From NCBI GenBank assembly GCA_018894655.1, contig JAHIPE010000089.1, forward strand, positions 1-12,684: a DNA stretch of 12,684 nucleotides, given 5' to 3'. Every line of letters starts with the position of its first letter. The first letter of the stretch is position 1. Below are positions 7,389 through 12,684 of the stretch, in pieces. Below the pieces are notes generated by a model. The model had not been told where the DNA came from. It did not search any database and saw only the letters and a program-made list of their open reading frames with translations. The position numbers were made by a program, and so were the translations under genes. This DNA comes from Actinomycetota bacterium. GTDB lineage: Bacteria; Actinomycetota; Geothermincolia; Fen-727; Anoxymicrobiaceae.

Positions 7389-7434
7389 CCCGCCGGGAAT
7401 CCCCCACCTCAAAGGAAGGGGACTTCCCGGCGGG
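7389..7434. repeat. Long imperfect hairpin upstream of the tnpB remnant
   Basis: CCCGCCGGGAA (7389-7399) pairs perfectly with TTCCCGGCGGG (7424-7434). The stem extends inward with TCCCC (7400-7404) against GGGGA (7418-7422), leaving one bulged base (7423). The inner loop has further CC/GG pairing. On the minus strand the inner part folds with a G-U pair, which favours that strand as the functional one. It resembles the hairpins at IS200/IS605 ends. It also lies 76 bp upstream of trxB and could affect that transcript. Confidence 0.7.
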
Positions 7435-7510
7435 GTTGGGTTAAAATATCCGTTACCCGGTCGCGCCAGTGATGGACGGAGGATGCACGGCCGGGCGGAA
7501 AGGTGAGCGA

Positions 7511-8467
7511 ATGGACAAGAAAGCACGCGAGGTTGCAATCGTAGGCGGGGGGCCGGCCGGGCTTACCGCGGGCCTCTACCTGTGCCGGTCCGACGTGGAT
7601 GCCGTGATGCTGGACCGGGAGTTGACCGGCGGGCAGGCGATACTCTCGCCGCTGATCGAGAACTACCCCGGTTTCCCCGATGGGGTTGAGGGCACCGAGC
7701 TTGTGGGCCGGATGAAGGAGCAGGCCGAGAGGTTCGGCCTAGAGATCATGACCTTCGCCCAGGTAACGGGCGTAACGCTCGAAGGGGAGGCCATGACCCT
7801 CCATCTCGAGGACGGCGAACTGAACGCCCGCGCCGTGATAGTCGCCACCGGGAGAAACCCGCGCAAGATGGGTATACCCGGGGAGGAGGAGTATGGCGGG
7901 CGAGGCATCTCCTACTGCGCCACCTGCGATGGCCCCCTTTTCCGCGACCGGGCGGTGATGGTGATCGGCGGCGGGGACTCGGCGGTCGAGGAGGCACTAC
8001 ACCTGGCGAAGTTCGCCGGCAAGGTCATTATCGTCCACAGGAGAGGCGAGCTAAGGGCCTCGAGCTACCTCGTGGAACGGGCGGCAGCGGAGCCGAAACT
8101 CGAGTTCATGTGGAACTCCGAGATCACCGCCGTCAACGGCGGGGAGACGGTGGACTCCGCAACGATCGTGAACAGCAAGACGGGGGACCGAACGGATGTG
8201 CCGGTATCCGGCATCTTCTTCTACGTGGGAAACGACCCCAACAGCGCTTTTCTCTCGGACCTGCTGGAGCTCGACGACGCAGGCTACATCGTCACCGACG
8301 AGCGCCTGGAGTCCAGCGTCCCCGGGATCTTCGCCGCCGGGGATGTCCGTGCCGGCCGGTTCAAGCAGGTCGTGGTGGCGGCCGGGGAGGGTGCCCTCGC
8401 CGCGTCGTCGGCTCAGGGTTTCCTCGAGGAGGTCGGCGCCCGTAGAGTGTACGAGGGAGACCGTTAG
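7511..8467 (+). CDS. trxB: Thioredoxin reductase (NADPH type)
   Basis: FAD flavoprotein that passes electrons from NADPH to thioredoxin in the cytoplasm. It has 318 residues, typical for the low-molecular-weight bacterial class. Seen in order: the FAD-binding IVGGGPAGLTAGLY (9-23), ENYPGFP, VATGRNPR, the redox-active CATC (C136, C139), the second dinucleotide fold VIGGGDSAVEEA (151-162), HRRGELRAS (176 onward) whose arginines suit NADPH, and the FAD motif FAAGDVRAGRFKQ. ATG 7511 is preceded by AGGTGA at 7501-7506. An upstream in-frame ATG at 7469 would add 14 atypical residues. The stop codon directly abuts the DUF3842 start, so trxB leads a three-gene unit with DUF3842 and cooT. Confidence 0.95.
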   Translation: MDKKAREVAIVGGGPAGLTAGLYLCRSDVDAVMLDRELTGGQAILSPLIENYPGFPDGVEGTELVGRMKEQAERFGLEIMTFAQVTGVTLEGEAMTLHLEDGELNARAVIVATGRNPRKMGIPGEEEYGGRGISYCATCDGPLFRDRAVMVIGGGDSAVEEALHLAKFAGKVIIVHRRGELRASSYLVERAAAEPKLEFMWNSEITAVNGGETVDSATIVNSKTGDRTDVPVSGIFFYVGNDPNSAFLSDLLELDDAGYIVTDERLESSVPGIFAAGDVRAGRFKQVVVAAGEGALAASSAQGFLEEVGARRVYEGDR

Positions 8468-8911
8468 ATGATTATCGCGGTGGTAGACGGTATGGGAGGG
8501 AGCATAGGCGCCCAGATAGTCCTGCGCCTGCGGAACGCGCTTCCCGAGGGTGCAGACATAATGGCGCTGGGGACCAACGCCATTGCCACCGGAAACATGA
8601 TCAAGGCGAAGGCAAGCAGGGGCGCCACCGGCGAGAACGCGGTTGCCTACTCGGTGAAGGACGCCGAGATAATAATGGGCTCACTCTCCATCGTGGTGCC
8701 CAACTCGATGATGGGCGAGGTGACCCCCGCCATCGCCACCGCGGTGGCCTCGGCGCCGGGCCGGAAGATCCTGCTGCCGGTATCCAACCCGCCCCTCGAG
8801 CTTCTTGGCGTGCACAAGAGGCCGCTCCAGTATCTCATCAAGGAAGCGGTCGTCCTGGTCCTGGAGCATTACGGGCTACCGCTCGAACCCGAGGAGGAAC
8901 AAGGTGTGTGA
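8468..8911 (+). CDS. DUF3842 family protein
   Basis: Uncharacterised protein of 147 residues. It matches the DUF3842 pattern I know: an N-terminal glycine-rich strand-loop-helix AVVDGMGGSIGAQIV (4-18) like a dinucleotide-binding fold, MALGTNAIATGNMIKA (32-47), RGATGENAVAY (51-61), and GSLSIVVPNSMMGEVTPAIA (71-90). The C-terminal part contains ILLPVSNPP and a helix. The glycine-rich motif suggests a Rossmann-like nucleotide-binding protein, but no enzyme activity is known to me. Its ATG follows the trxB stop with no gap; AGGGAG at 8454-8459 is the ribosome site. Its last codons contain the cooT ribosome site and it overlaps cooT by 8 nt, so the two are translationally coupled. The context (nickel-binding CooT, then a nickel/cobalt importer) suggests a role in metal handling; this is inference. 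Confidence 0.88.
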   Translation: MIIAVVDGMGGSIGAQIVLRLRNALPEGADIMALGTNAIATGNMIKAKASRGATGENAVAYSVKDAEIIMGSLSIVVPNSMMGEVTPAIATAVASAPGRKILLPVSNPPLELLGVHKRPLQYLIKEAVVLVLEHYGLPLEPEEEQGV

Positions 8912-9089
8912 GGCGATCGTTTTCGTGGTGAAGGACGGGGAGAAGCGGAAGATCATGGAAGACGTTGTGACCGTTCATCCGGAAGGTGAGAAGGTCTTGC
9001 TGACCGACCTCTTCGGCGAACAGAAGTTGATAACCGCGAAGGTCGAGCGGGTGGACCTCCTCGAGCACGAGATAATCCTGTCTACCTGA
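8904..9089 (+). CDS. cooT: CooT-family nickel-binding protein
   Basis: Small protein of 61 residues. The N-terminus is MCEAIVF; in Rhodospirillum rubrum CooT the cysteine after the initiator Met binds Ni(II) and the protein serves CO-dehydrogenase maturation. Other family-like features are the charged VVKDGEKRKIMEDV segment, HPEGEKVLLTDLFGEQK and the final LLEHEIIL strand, consistent with the small all-beta fold. The start is GTG 8904, 6 nt after an AGGAGG (8892-8897). Starting further upstream in the same frame would add residues that are only a shadow of the DUF3842 gene. The gene overlaps DUF3842 by 8 nt. No CO dehydrogenase gene is in the window, so whether it serves CODH, hydrogenase or nickel storage is unknown. 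It lies 31 bp ahead of the promoter of the metal transporter operon. Confidence 0.88.
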   Translation: MCEAIVFVVKDGEKRKIMEDVVTVHPEGEKVLLTDLFGEQKLITAKVERVDLLEHEIILST

Positions 9090-9119
9090 CCTCTGTCTCA
9101 GCCCTCAGCCGCCCTGTAG

Positions 9120-9148
9120 TTGCTTTTGAAGTGGGATTCTGCTATAAA
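9120..9148 (+). promoter_or_regulatory. Sigma-70-like promoter of the nickel/cobalt transporter operon
   Basis: TTGCTT (9120-9125) and TATAAA (9143-9148) are separated by exactly 17 nt. The predicted start point is about 9155, giving a leader of about 178 nt before the cbiM start at 9333. It lies between cooT and cbiM, so the transporter can be expressed separately from trxB-DUF3842-cooT. Activity is inferred. Confidence 0.6.
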
Positions 9149-9154
9149 TCTCCC

Positions 9155-9332
9155 TGTAACCGGGCCAAGAAGGCCCAAGTGTATGAGAGATGCCAGTAAT
9201 CAGGCCACGAAGGCCGGTATTCCGGTAGGAAACCGGTTGTTTGGTGGCTTTTTTCTTGCCACCCGACGTTGCATGTGGGGCCCAAACGGGCCCGGGAGTG
9301 AAATGGCACGCTATAGAAAAGGGGTGGTTTGA
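9155..9332 (+). ncRNA. Structured 5' leader, candidate unclassified cis-regulatory RNA
   Basis: The predicted transcript start to the cbiM GTG is ~178 nt with no credible gene and several strong hairpins. They are GGGCC-AAGAA-GGCCC (9162-9176), GGCC-ACGAA-GGCC (9203-9215), CCGGT-TTCC/GGAA-ACCGG with a GGTA loop (9214-9236, competing with the second hairpin's 3' arm), GGTGGC/GCCACC around a T-run (9243-9263), and GGGCCC-AAAC-GGGCCC (9278-9293). The ribosome site GGGGTGG is at 9321-9327. I could not match cobalamin, NiCo, Moco, c-di-GMP or guanidine riboswitch consensus sequences. A metal- or cofactor-responsive leader is plausible for this operon but is unproven. Confidence 0.5.
9156..9215 (+). 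repeat. Tandem copies of a 20-nt hairpin motif
   Basis: GTAACCGGGCCAAGAAGGCC (9156-9175) and GTAATCAGGCCACGAAGGCC (9196-9215) match at 17 of 20 positions, 40 nt apart. Each has a GTAAYC element, then a 4-5 bp GGCC stem closing an AMGAA loop. The stems are kept in both copies, with changes outside the pairs or in the loop, as expected for a conserved RNA structure. Confidence 0.65.
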
Positions 9333-10019
9333 GTGCACATTCCCGATGGATTTCTGGACCCCAAGACGTGGGGCACGTTGACCGGCGTCTCGGCGGGGTT
9401 CACCGGCTACGCGCTTTACGCGGCGAAGAGCAAGCTCAACGAGAAGGTGATTCCCCTTCTCGGCATCACCGCGGCGTTCATCTTCGCGGCGCAGATGCTG
9501 AACTTCCCGGTGGCGGGCGGCACCAGCGGCCACTTCCTGGGAGCTATCCTCGCGATGGCCCTGCTGGGGGCCTGGCCGGGTTTCCTGGTCATGGTGGTGG
9601 TGCTCCTGGTTCAGTGCCTGTTCTTCGCCGACGGGGGGCTGACCGCGCTGGGGGCCAACGTCTTTAACATGGCTGTGATAGGCGGCCTGATGAGCTACTA
9701 CCTGCTGGTGCTCTCCAAGGGCGCGCTCGGCAGGGGCCTCAGCGAGAGGACATCTCTGTTGACCTGCACCGCCGTCTTCTCCTGGATATCGGTGGTGCTT
9801 GCCTCTATCGCCTGTTCGTTCGAGCTATCGATATCGGGCACGGTTCCGCTGGGCACGGTTTTGCCCGCGATGGTCGGTGTTCACGCCATCATCGGTGTCG
9901 GCGAGGCGATCATAACTACAGTGGTGATAGCGGTCGTGCTCCAGTCGCGGCCGGACCTGGTAGACGCCTACAGTAGGTCGCCGGAGCCCGGTAAGAGATT
10001 AGCGAGGGAGGTTGCGTGA
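9333..10019 (+). CDS. cbiM: Nickel/cobalt ECF transporter substrate-binding membrane subunit (CbiM/NikM)
   Basis: The S-component of an energy-coupling factor importer for Ni2+ or Co2+, in the cytoplasmic membrane. It has 228 residues and six or seven hydrophobic helices. The N-terminus MHIPDGFLD is diagnostic: in NikM/CbiM structures the N-terminal amine, His2 and His67 coordinate the metal, and here His2 and His67 (in GGTSGHFLG) are both in place. Also seen are FPVAGGTSGH, ALGANVFNMAVIG and the VGVHAIIGVGEA segment. The start is GTG 9333, 5 nt after GGGGTGG, and is fixed by the required MHIPDG end. It is the first gene of the four-gene transporter operon, behind a long structured leader. 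The sequence alone does not separate nickel from cobalt; the upstream nickel-binding CooT gene slightly favours nickel. Confidence 0.94.
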   Translation: MHIPDGFLDPKTWGTLTGVSAGFTGYALYAAKSKLNEKVIPLLGITAAFIFAAQMLNFPVAGGTSGHFLGAILAMALLGAWPGFLVMVVVLLVQCLFFADGGLTALGANVFNMAVIGGLMSYYLLVLSKGALGRGLSERTSLLTCTAVFSWISVVLASIACSFELSISGTVPLGTVLPAMVGVHAIIGVGEAIITTVVIAVVLQSRPDLVDAYSRSPEPGKRLAREVA

Positions 10020-10387
10020 TGGCAGACGATGTGAATAATGTTTCTGGTAAGAAGACCACGGGTCTCTGGATATTCTTCGGCGTTGCGATGCTGGTGGCTA
10101 TCCTCCTCGCGGTGTTCATATCGCCGTGGGCGTCCTCCAGCCCTGACGGGCTCGAGAAGGTGGCTGAGGACAAGGGGTTCATGGAGGCCGCCGAAGACAC
10201 CGAGCCGACCTGGACGCACTCGCCGATACCGGATTACGGTGACGCCGTTGGCACCAAGGCCGCGGTGGGCCTCTCCGGCTTCATCGGCGTCCTTGTGACC
10301 GCCGCGGTGGCGATGGGAGTGGCGCTACTCGCCCTCGGTATAGGGTATATGAGCAAGAGAAGGGCCACAGAACCGGACAGTAGTTGA
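10019..10387 (+). CDS. PDGLE-domain small subunit of the metal ECF transporter (NikN/CbiN role)
   Basis: Membrane protein of 122 residues with helices at about 16-36 and 84-110. Between them an extracytoplasmic loop carries SSSPDGLEKVAEDKGF (40-54), the PDGLE motif that names the family. Such proteins sit between cbiM and cbiQ and fill the CbiN/NikN role of aiding metal loading into the S-component. ATG 10019 is chosen, with AGGGAGG at 10005-10011, 7 nt upstream; it overlaps the cbiM stop (TGATG). The GTG at 10016 would add one residue. The end overlaps the cbiQ start by 4 nt, showing translational coupling. Confidence 0.88.
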   Translation: MADDVNNVSGKKTTGLWIFFGVAMLVAILLAVFISPWASSSPDGLEKVAEDKGFMEAAEDTEPTWTHSPIPDYGDAVGTKAAVGLSGFIGVLVTAAVAMGVALLALGIGYMSKRRATEPDSS

Positions 10388-11148
10388 AGCACGACTTTAT
10401 TGACAGATACAGCAAGCTCGAAAGCCCTGTACACGCGCTGGACCCCAGGGCGAAGGCGATTGCCCTGTTCGCACTGATAATAGTCTGCGTGACCACGCCC
10501 CCCGGGGCGTGGTGGGCTTTCTGCGTGTACGCCGGGGTGGTGGTGATCATCGCCGCCGCTTCCAGGATACCGGTCCGGTACCTCCTTTCCCGCGTGCTGA
10601 TCGTGCTGCCGTTTATACTGATGGTGGCGGTGTTCATACCGTTCATGCACAAGGGAGGGGCCTCCTACGACCTGGGGCCTTTCGCCGTCTCGAGCGAGGG
10701 CCTCCTGGTGCTCTGGAACGTCGCCGTCAAGTCAACCATCTCGGTCTCGTGCCTCATACTGCTCTCGTCCACGACCCCTTTCCCCAACCTGATGCACGGT
10801 TTCGAGAGGCTCCACGTCCCTTCTTTCTTTACCACCGTTGCCGCTTTCATGTACCGCTACATCTTCGTTATCGTCGACGAGGCCCAGAGGATGAAGCGGG
10901 CCTGCGAATCCCGCAACTTCCGGGGGCGCTGGATCTGGCAGGCAAGAACGGTCGGCTACATGGTCGCCTCGCTGTTCCTGAGGAGCCACGATCGCGCGGA
11001 GAGGGTTTACCAGGCGATGTGCGCCCGCGGATTCGACGGGACGTTCCCGCTCCAGCGGGAGAGCAGGATGAGGGCCGCGGATTACATCTTCCTGTCGGTG
11101 GTGGTCCTTACCGTGCTCGCGGGAAGGCTGGTAATCCTGTGGAAGTGA
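10384..11148 (+). CDS. cbiQ: ECF transporter transmembrane (T) component CbiQ
   Basis: The membrane coupling subunit that links the CbiM substrate-binding subunit to the ATPase. It has 254 residues, typical for the family, with about five hydrophobic helices. The N-terminus (DRYSKLESPVHALDPRAKA) has the LDPRAK motif of CbiQ. The cytoplasmic coupling helices are seen as DEAQRMKRACESRNFRG and AERVYQAMCARGFDG, both Ala-Arg-Gly-type signatures that contact the ATPase. The start is TTG 10384, inside the preceding stop codon overlap; no strong ribosome site is seen, so translation probably depends on coupling to the PDGLE gene. It overlaps the ATPase start by about 10 nt. Confidence 0.93.
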   Translation: MKHDFIDRYSKLESPVHALDPRAKAIALFALIIVCVTTPPGAWWAFCVYAGVVVIIAAASRIPVRYLLSRVLIVLPFILMVAVFIPFMHKGGASYDLGPFAVSSEGLLVLWNVAVKSTISVSCLILLSSTTPFPNLMHGFERLHVPSFFTTVAAFMYRYIFVIVDEAQRMKRACESRNFRGRWIWQARTVGYMVASLFLRSHDRAERVYQAMCARGFDGTFPLQRESRMRAADYIFLSVVVLTVLAGRLVILWK

Positions 11149-11864
11149 TCGGGCTCGAGCCCCGAGAAGCTATTAATATCGAGGGCCTTAGCTACCGCTA
11201 CCCTGACGGTACCCCCGCCCTGGAGAACATCAACCTGACGGTCCGGCGCGGTGAGTCGGTAGCGGTCATGGGGCCAAACGGCGCGGGCAAGTCCACGCTG
11301 GCGCTCCACCTCAACGGGATACTCTCCGGGGAAGGCCGAATCGAGATAATGGGGCTGGAGGTAAGCAGAAAAGACCTCGCCCGGATAAGGAGCATGGTGG
11401 GACTGGTTTTCCAGGACCCCGACGACCAGCTTTTTTGCCCAACTGTGCGGGAGGACGTGGCGTTCGGCCCCAGGAACCAGAAGCTTGCCCCGGAGCTTGT
11501 CGCCCAGGCGGTTAGCCGGGCGCTGGGATGGGTCGGGATGGAGGGGTCGGAAGGCCGTTCGCCGCACCACATGAGCTTTGGGGAGAAAAAGCGGATATCG
11601 CTCGCCACCGTACTATCCATGGAGCCGGAGATACTGGTGCTGGACGAACCGGTAACCAACCTCGACCCCAAGGGCCGCCGCGAGCTGATAGAGCTGGTGA
11701 AGGGCTTCGAGGTCACCAGGATCGTCATCTCCCACGATATCGGCATGACCCGCGAGCTCTGCGACCGCCTGGTCATCATAGACGGCGGCAAGATAGTCGC
11801 TGATGGGAATACCGCTGAACTGCTGGGCGACGGCCGCCTCCTGGAGCGCCACGGGCTACTCTGA
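11139..11864 (+). CDS. cbiO: ECF transporter ATP-binding protein CbiO
   Basis: ABC ATPase driving nickel/cobalt import; a single nucleotide-binding domain of 241 residues, at the short end of the family. Motifs: Walker A GPNGAGKS (45-52), Q-loop VFQDPDDQLF (Q92), signature MSFGEKKRI (145-153, an LSGGQ variant often seen in CbiO), Walker B ILVLDEP with catalytic E170, D-loop NLDP and switch H199 in ISHD. It works with CbiQ, CbiM and the PDGLE protein as one complex, probably as a homodimer since only one ATPase gene is present. The start is uncertain: GTG 11139 (GGAAGG 11 nt upstream) or GTG 11145. Longer upstream readings in this frame are shadows of cbiQ. It is the last gene of the operon; no clear terminator follows. 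Confidence 0.94.
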   Translation: MEVIGLEPREAINIEGLSYRYPDGTPALENINLTVRRGESVAVMGPNGAGKSTLALHLNGILSGEGRIEIMGLEVSRKDLARIRSMVGLVFQDPDDQLFCPTVREDVAFGPRNQKLAPELVAQAVSRALGWVGMEGSEGRSPHHMSFGEKKRISLATVLSMEPEILVLDEPVTNLDPKGRRELIELVKGFEVTRIVISHDIGMTRELCDRLVIIDGGKIVADGNTAELLGDGRLLERHGLL

Positions 11865-11883
11865 CAGCGGCAGTGCGCACCTG

Positions 11884-11892
11884 TGTTAGAAT
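11884..11892 (+). promoter_or_regulatory. Candidate extended -10 promoter for the response regulator
   Basis: TGTTAGAAT (11884-11892) fits TG-N-TATAAT with one mismatch in the hexamer. It lies 38 nt before the ATG at 11930, in the 65-bp gap after cbiO. CTGACA at 11861-11866 resembles a -35 box but its 20-nt spacing is too long. Modest support. Confidence 0.35.
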
Positions 11893-11929
11893 TACCACTA
11901 TGAAGCCGGCGGGAGTGTGGTGACGCGAG

Positions 11930-12684
11930 ATGCCCGAGCTCAAGAAGAGGAAGATCCTCCTCATAGACGACGAGGTACCCCTGCTCGAGGTCATGAAGAC
12001 GAACCTCGAGATCGAGGGATACGACGTGGTCACCGAGATGAACGGCGAGACCGGCCTGGTGTCGGCGTTTGTCGACGAGCCGGACGTCATTATCCTGGAT
12101 ATAATGATGCCGGACATCGACGGGTGGGAGATATGCCAGAGGCTACGCTCCGACCCGCGCACAAAGTACGTCTCCATAATCATGCTCACCGCGCTTGACG
12201 AGGCACACCATGTCGTCAAGGGCTTCGAGTGTGGCGCCGACGACTACCTGGCGAAGCCGTTCGACAACGCCGAGCTGTTCGCCCGCATCAAGTCGGTGCT
12301 GACGAAGGCTAGCAGGGGCATGGCGGTCGACCCGCTGACGAACCTCCCGGGAAAGCACCAGATATATGAGGAGACCCGCAAGCGCCTCGAGCGGCGCGGC
12401 AAGTTCTTCGCGTTCATCTACGTGGATATCGGCAACCTGCGGCTCATCAACTACCGCTACGGCGTCGACCGCGGTGACAGCCTGATAAGCAGCCTGGCCG
12501 ATATACTGCGGGATATCGTGGTCAACGAGGAGGAGTTCCTGGGGTACATGGGAGAGGACGATTTCGTGATGCTCTCGGTTCCCCTGAGGGTCAACCATAT
12601 CTTCTCGACCATAACGGCCCGGTTTGACGAGGCGCTCCTGGATATCTGCCCGGAGATGGAGGAGAAAGGCAGTCCCGGTGAGGA
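11930..12684 (+). CDS. Response regulator with degenerate GGDEF-like output domain (3' end beyond window)
   Basis: Two-component signalling protein; 251 residues are visible. The receiver domain (about 6-122) is complete: acidic pair D13-D14 in LLIDDE, phospho-acceptor D57 in IILDIMMPDIDG, T87 in MLTALD, and K109 in DDYLAKPFD. A GGDEF-type domain follows, starting at DPLTNLPGKHQIYE (about 137), with FIYVDIGNLRLINYRYGVDRGD. The signature position reads GYMGEDDF instead of GGDEF or GGEEF: the second Gly is Glu and the catalytic-region Glu is Asp. It is therefore probably not an active diguanylate cyclase; it may bind nucleotide or act as an interaction module. ATG 11930 is chosen because it directly precedes KKRKILLIDDE; the ribosome site is weak (GGGAG about 15 nt upstream). 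No sensor kinase is in the window. Confidence 0.9.
   Translation, partial: MPELKKRKILLIDDEVPLLEVMKTNLEIEGYDVVTEMNGETGLVSAFVDEPDVIILDIMMPDIDGWEICQRLRSDPRTKYVSIIMLTALDEAHHVVKGFECGADDYLAKPFDNAELFARIKSVLTKASRGMAVDPLTNLPGKHQIYEETRKRLERRGKFFAFIYVDIGNLRLINYRYGVDRGDSLISSLADILRDIVVNEEEFLGYMGEDDFVMLSVPLRVNHIFSTITARFDEALLDICPEMEEKGSPGE

Larger units (their letters stand above)
7157..7434 (-). mobile_element. Degenerate IS200/IS605-family insertion sequence
   Basis: This span joins the tnpB wreck with the strong subterminal-type hairpin upstream of it (7389-7434). IS200/IS605 elements have hairpin ends rather than inverted repeats and make no target duplication, so exact ends cannot be set from sequence. 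The right (3') end is not recognisable; it may have been lost or lie between 7085 and 7157. No tnpA is present. Confidence 0.5.

Noticed and set aside
7253..7444. Plus-strand 63-codon frame with a hydrophobic start between the tnpB remnant and trxB
   Set aside because: It is antisense to the TnpB N-terminal fragment and runs through the hairpin; no ribosome site or family resemblance.
8805..8903. Longer N-terminus for CooT beginning at ATG 8805
   Set aside because: It lies wholly inside DUF3842 in another frame. GTG 8904 has an AGGAGG and gives the diagnostic MCEA start.
9155..9332. Cobalamin, NiCo (czcD) or guanidine-II riboswitch, or a NikR operator, in the cbiM leader
   Set aside because: The B12-box and CCGCxACTG-type elements are absent, no GGGACAG/GCAGC-like NiCo core is seen, and the ACGAA loop has one base too many for the ACGR tetraloops of guanidine-II. 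GTATGA at 9181 has no TCATAC partner at the NikR spacing.
10509..11138. A 210-residue upstream extension of CbiO in the same frame
   Set aside because: This part is the out-of-frame reading of cbiQ and is Arg/Gly-rich without motifs; the ABC domain begins after 11139.
11900..11923. Seven-codon ORF (ATG to TGA) just before the response regulator
   Set aside because: Too short, with no ribosome site; it could be a leader peptide but nothing distinguishes it from chance.

Overview
The window is GC-rich bacterial chromosome, packed with genes on both strands and with many GTG or TTG starts, frequent AGG and ATA codons and several stop/start overlaps. The DegP-type protease has a long Gly/Pro-rich cytoplasmic tail, a style common in Actinobacteria. 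The DUF3842, CooT, PflX-like and nickel/cobalt ECF genes are typical of anaerobes. I infer an anaerobic, perhaps thermophilic, deep-branching actinobacterial lineage. This is an inference from gene content, not a phylogenetic result.

Left part (1-2645): a diaminopimelate decarboxylase gene (lysA, minus strand, cut by the window edge) diverges from a PflX-like radical SAM gene that may be translated from a nearly leaderless mRNA. A small single-pass membrane protein gene converges on the latter.

Centre (2884-7510): a membrane-anchored HtrA/DegP serine protease is followed by a short palindrome flanked by 11-bp direct repeats, then argS and a nfo-type endonuclease IV gene, probably one transcript. 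On the opposite strand lie a small helical hypothetical protein and the wreck of an IS200/IS605-type tnpB gene. The wreck keeps only the start and one internal block of TnpB, and a strong hairpin lies upstream of it.

Right part (7511-11864): a tightly coupled trxB-DUF3842-cooT cluster is followed by a sigma-70-like promoter and a ~180-nt leader rich in secondary structure. The leader holds two copies of a hairpin motif and matches no riboswitch I can name. After it comes a complete nickel/cobalt ECF transporter operon (cbiM/nikM, a PDGLE-domain small subunit, cbiQ, cbiO). CooT binds nickel in other bacteria and NikM/CbiM imports nickel or cobalt, so the whole stretch reads as a metal (probably nickel) uptake and handling locus, with DUF3842 as the uncharacterised member.

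Right edge (11930-12684): a response regulator with an intact receiver domain and a degenerate GGDEF-like domain, cut by the window end. I saw no rRNA, tRNA or CRISPR array.
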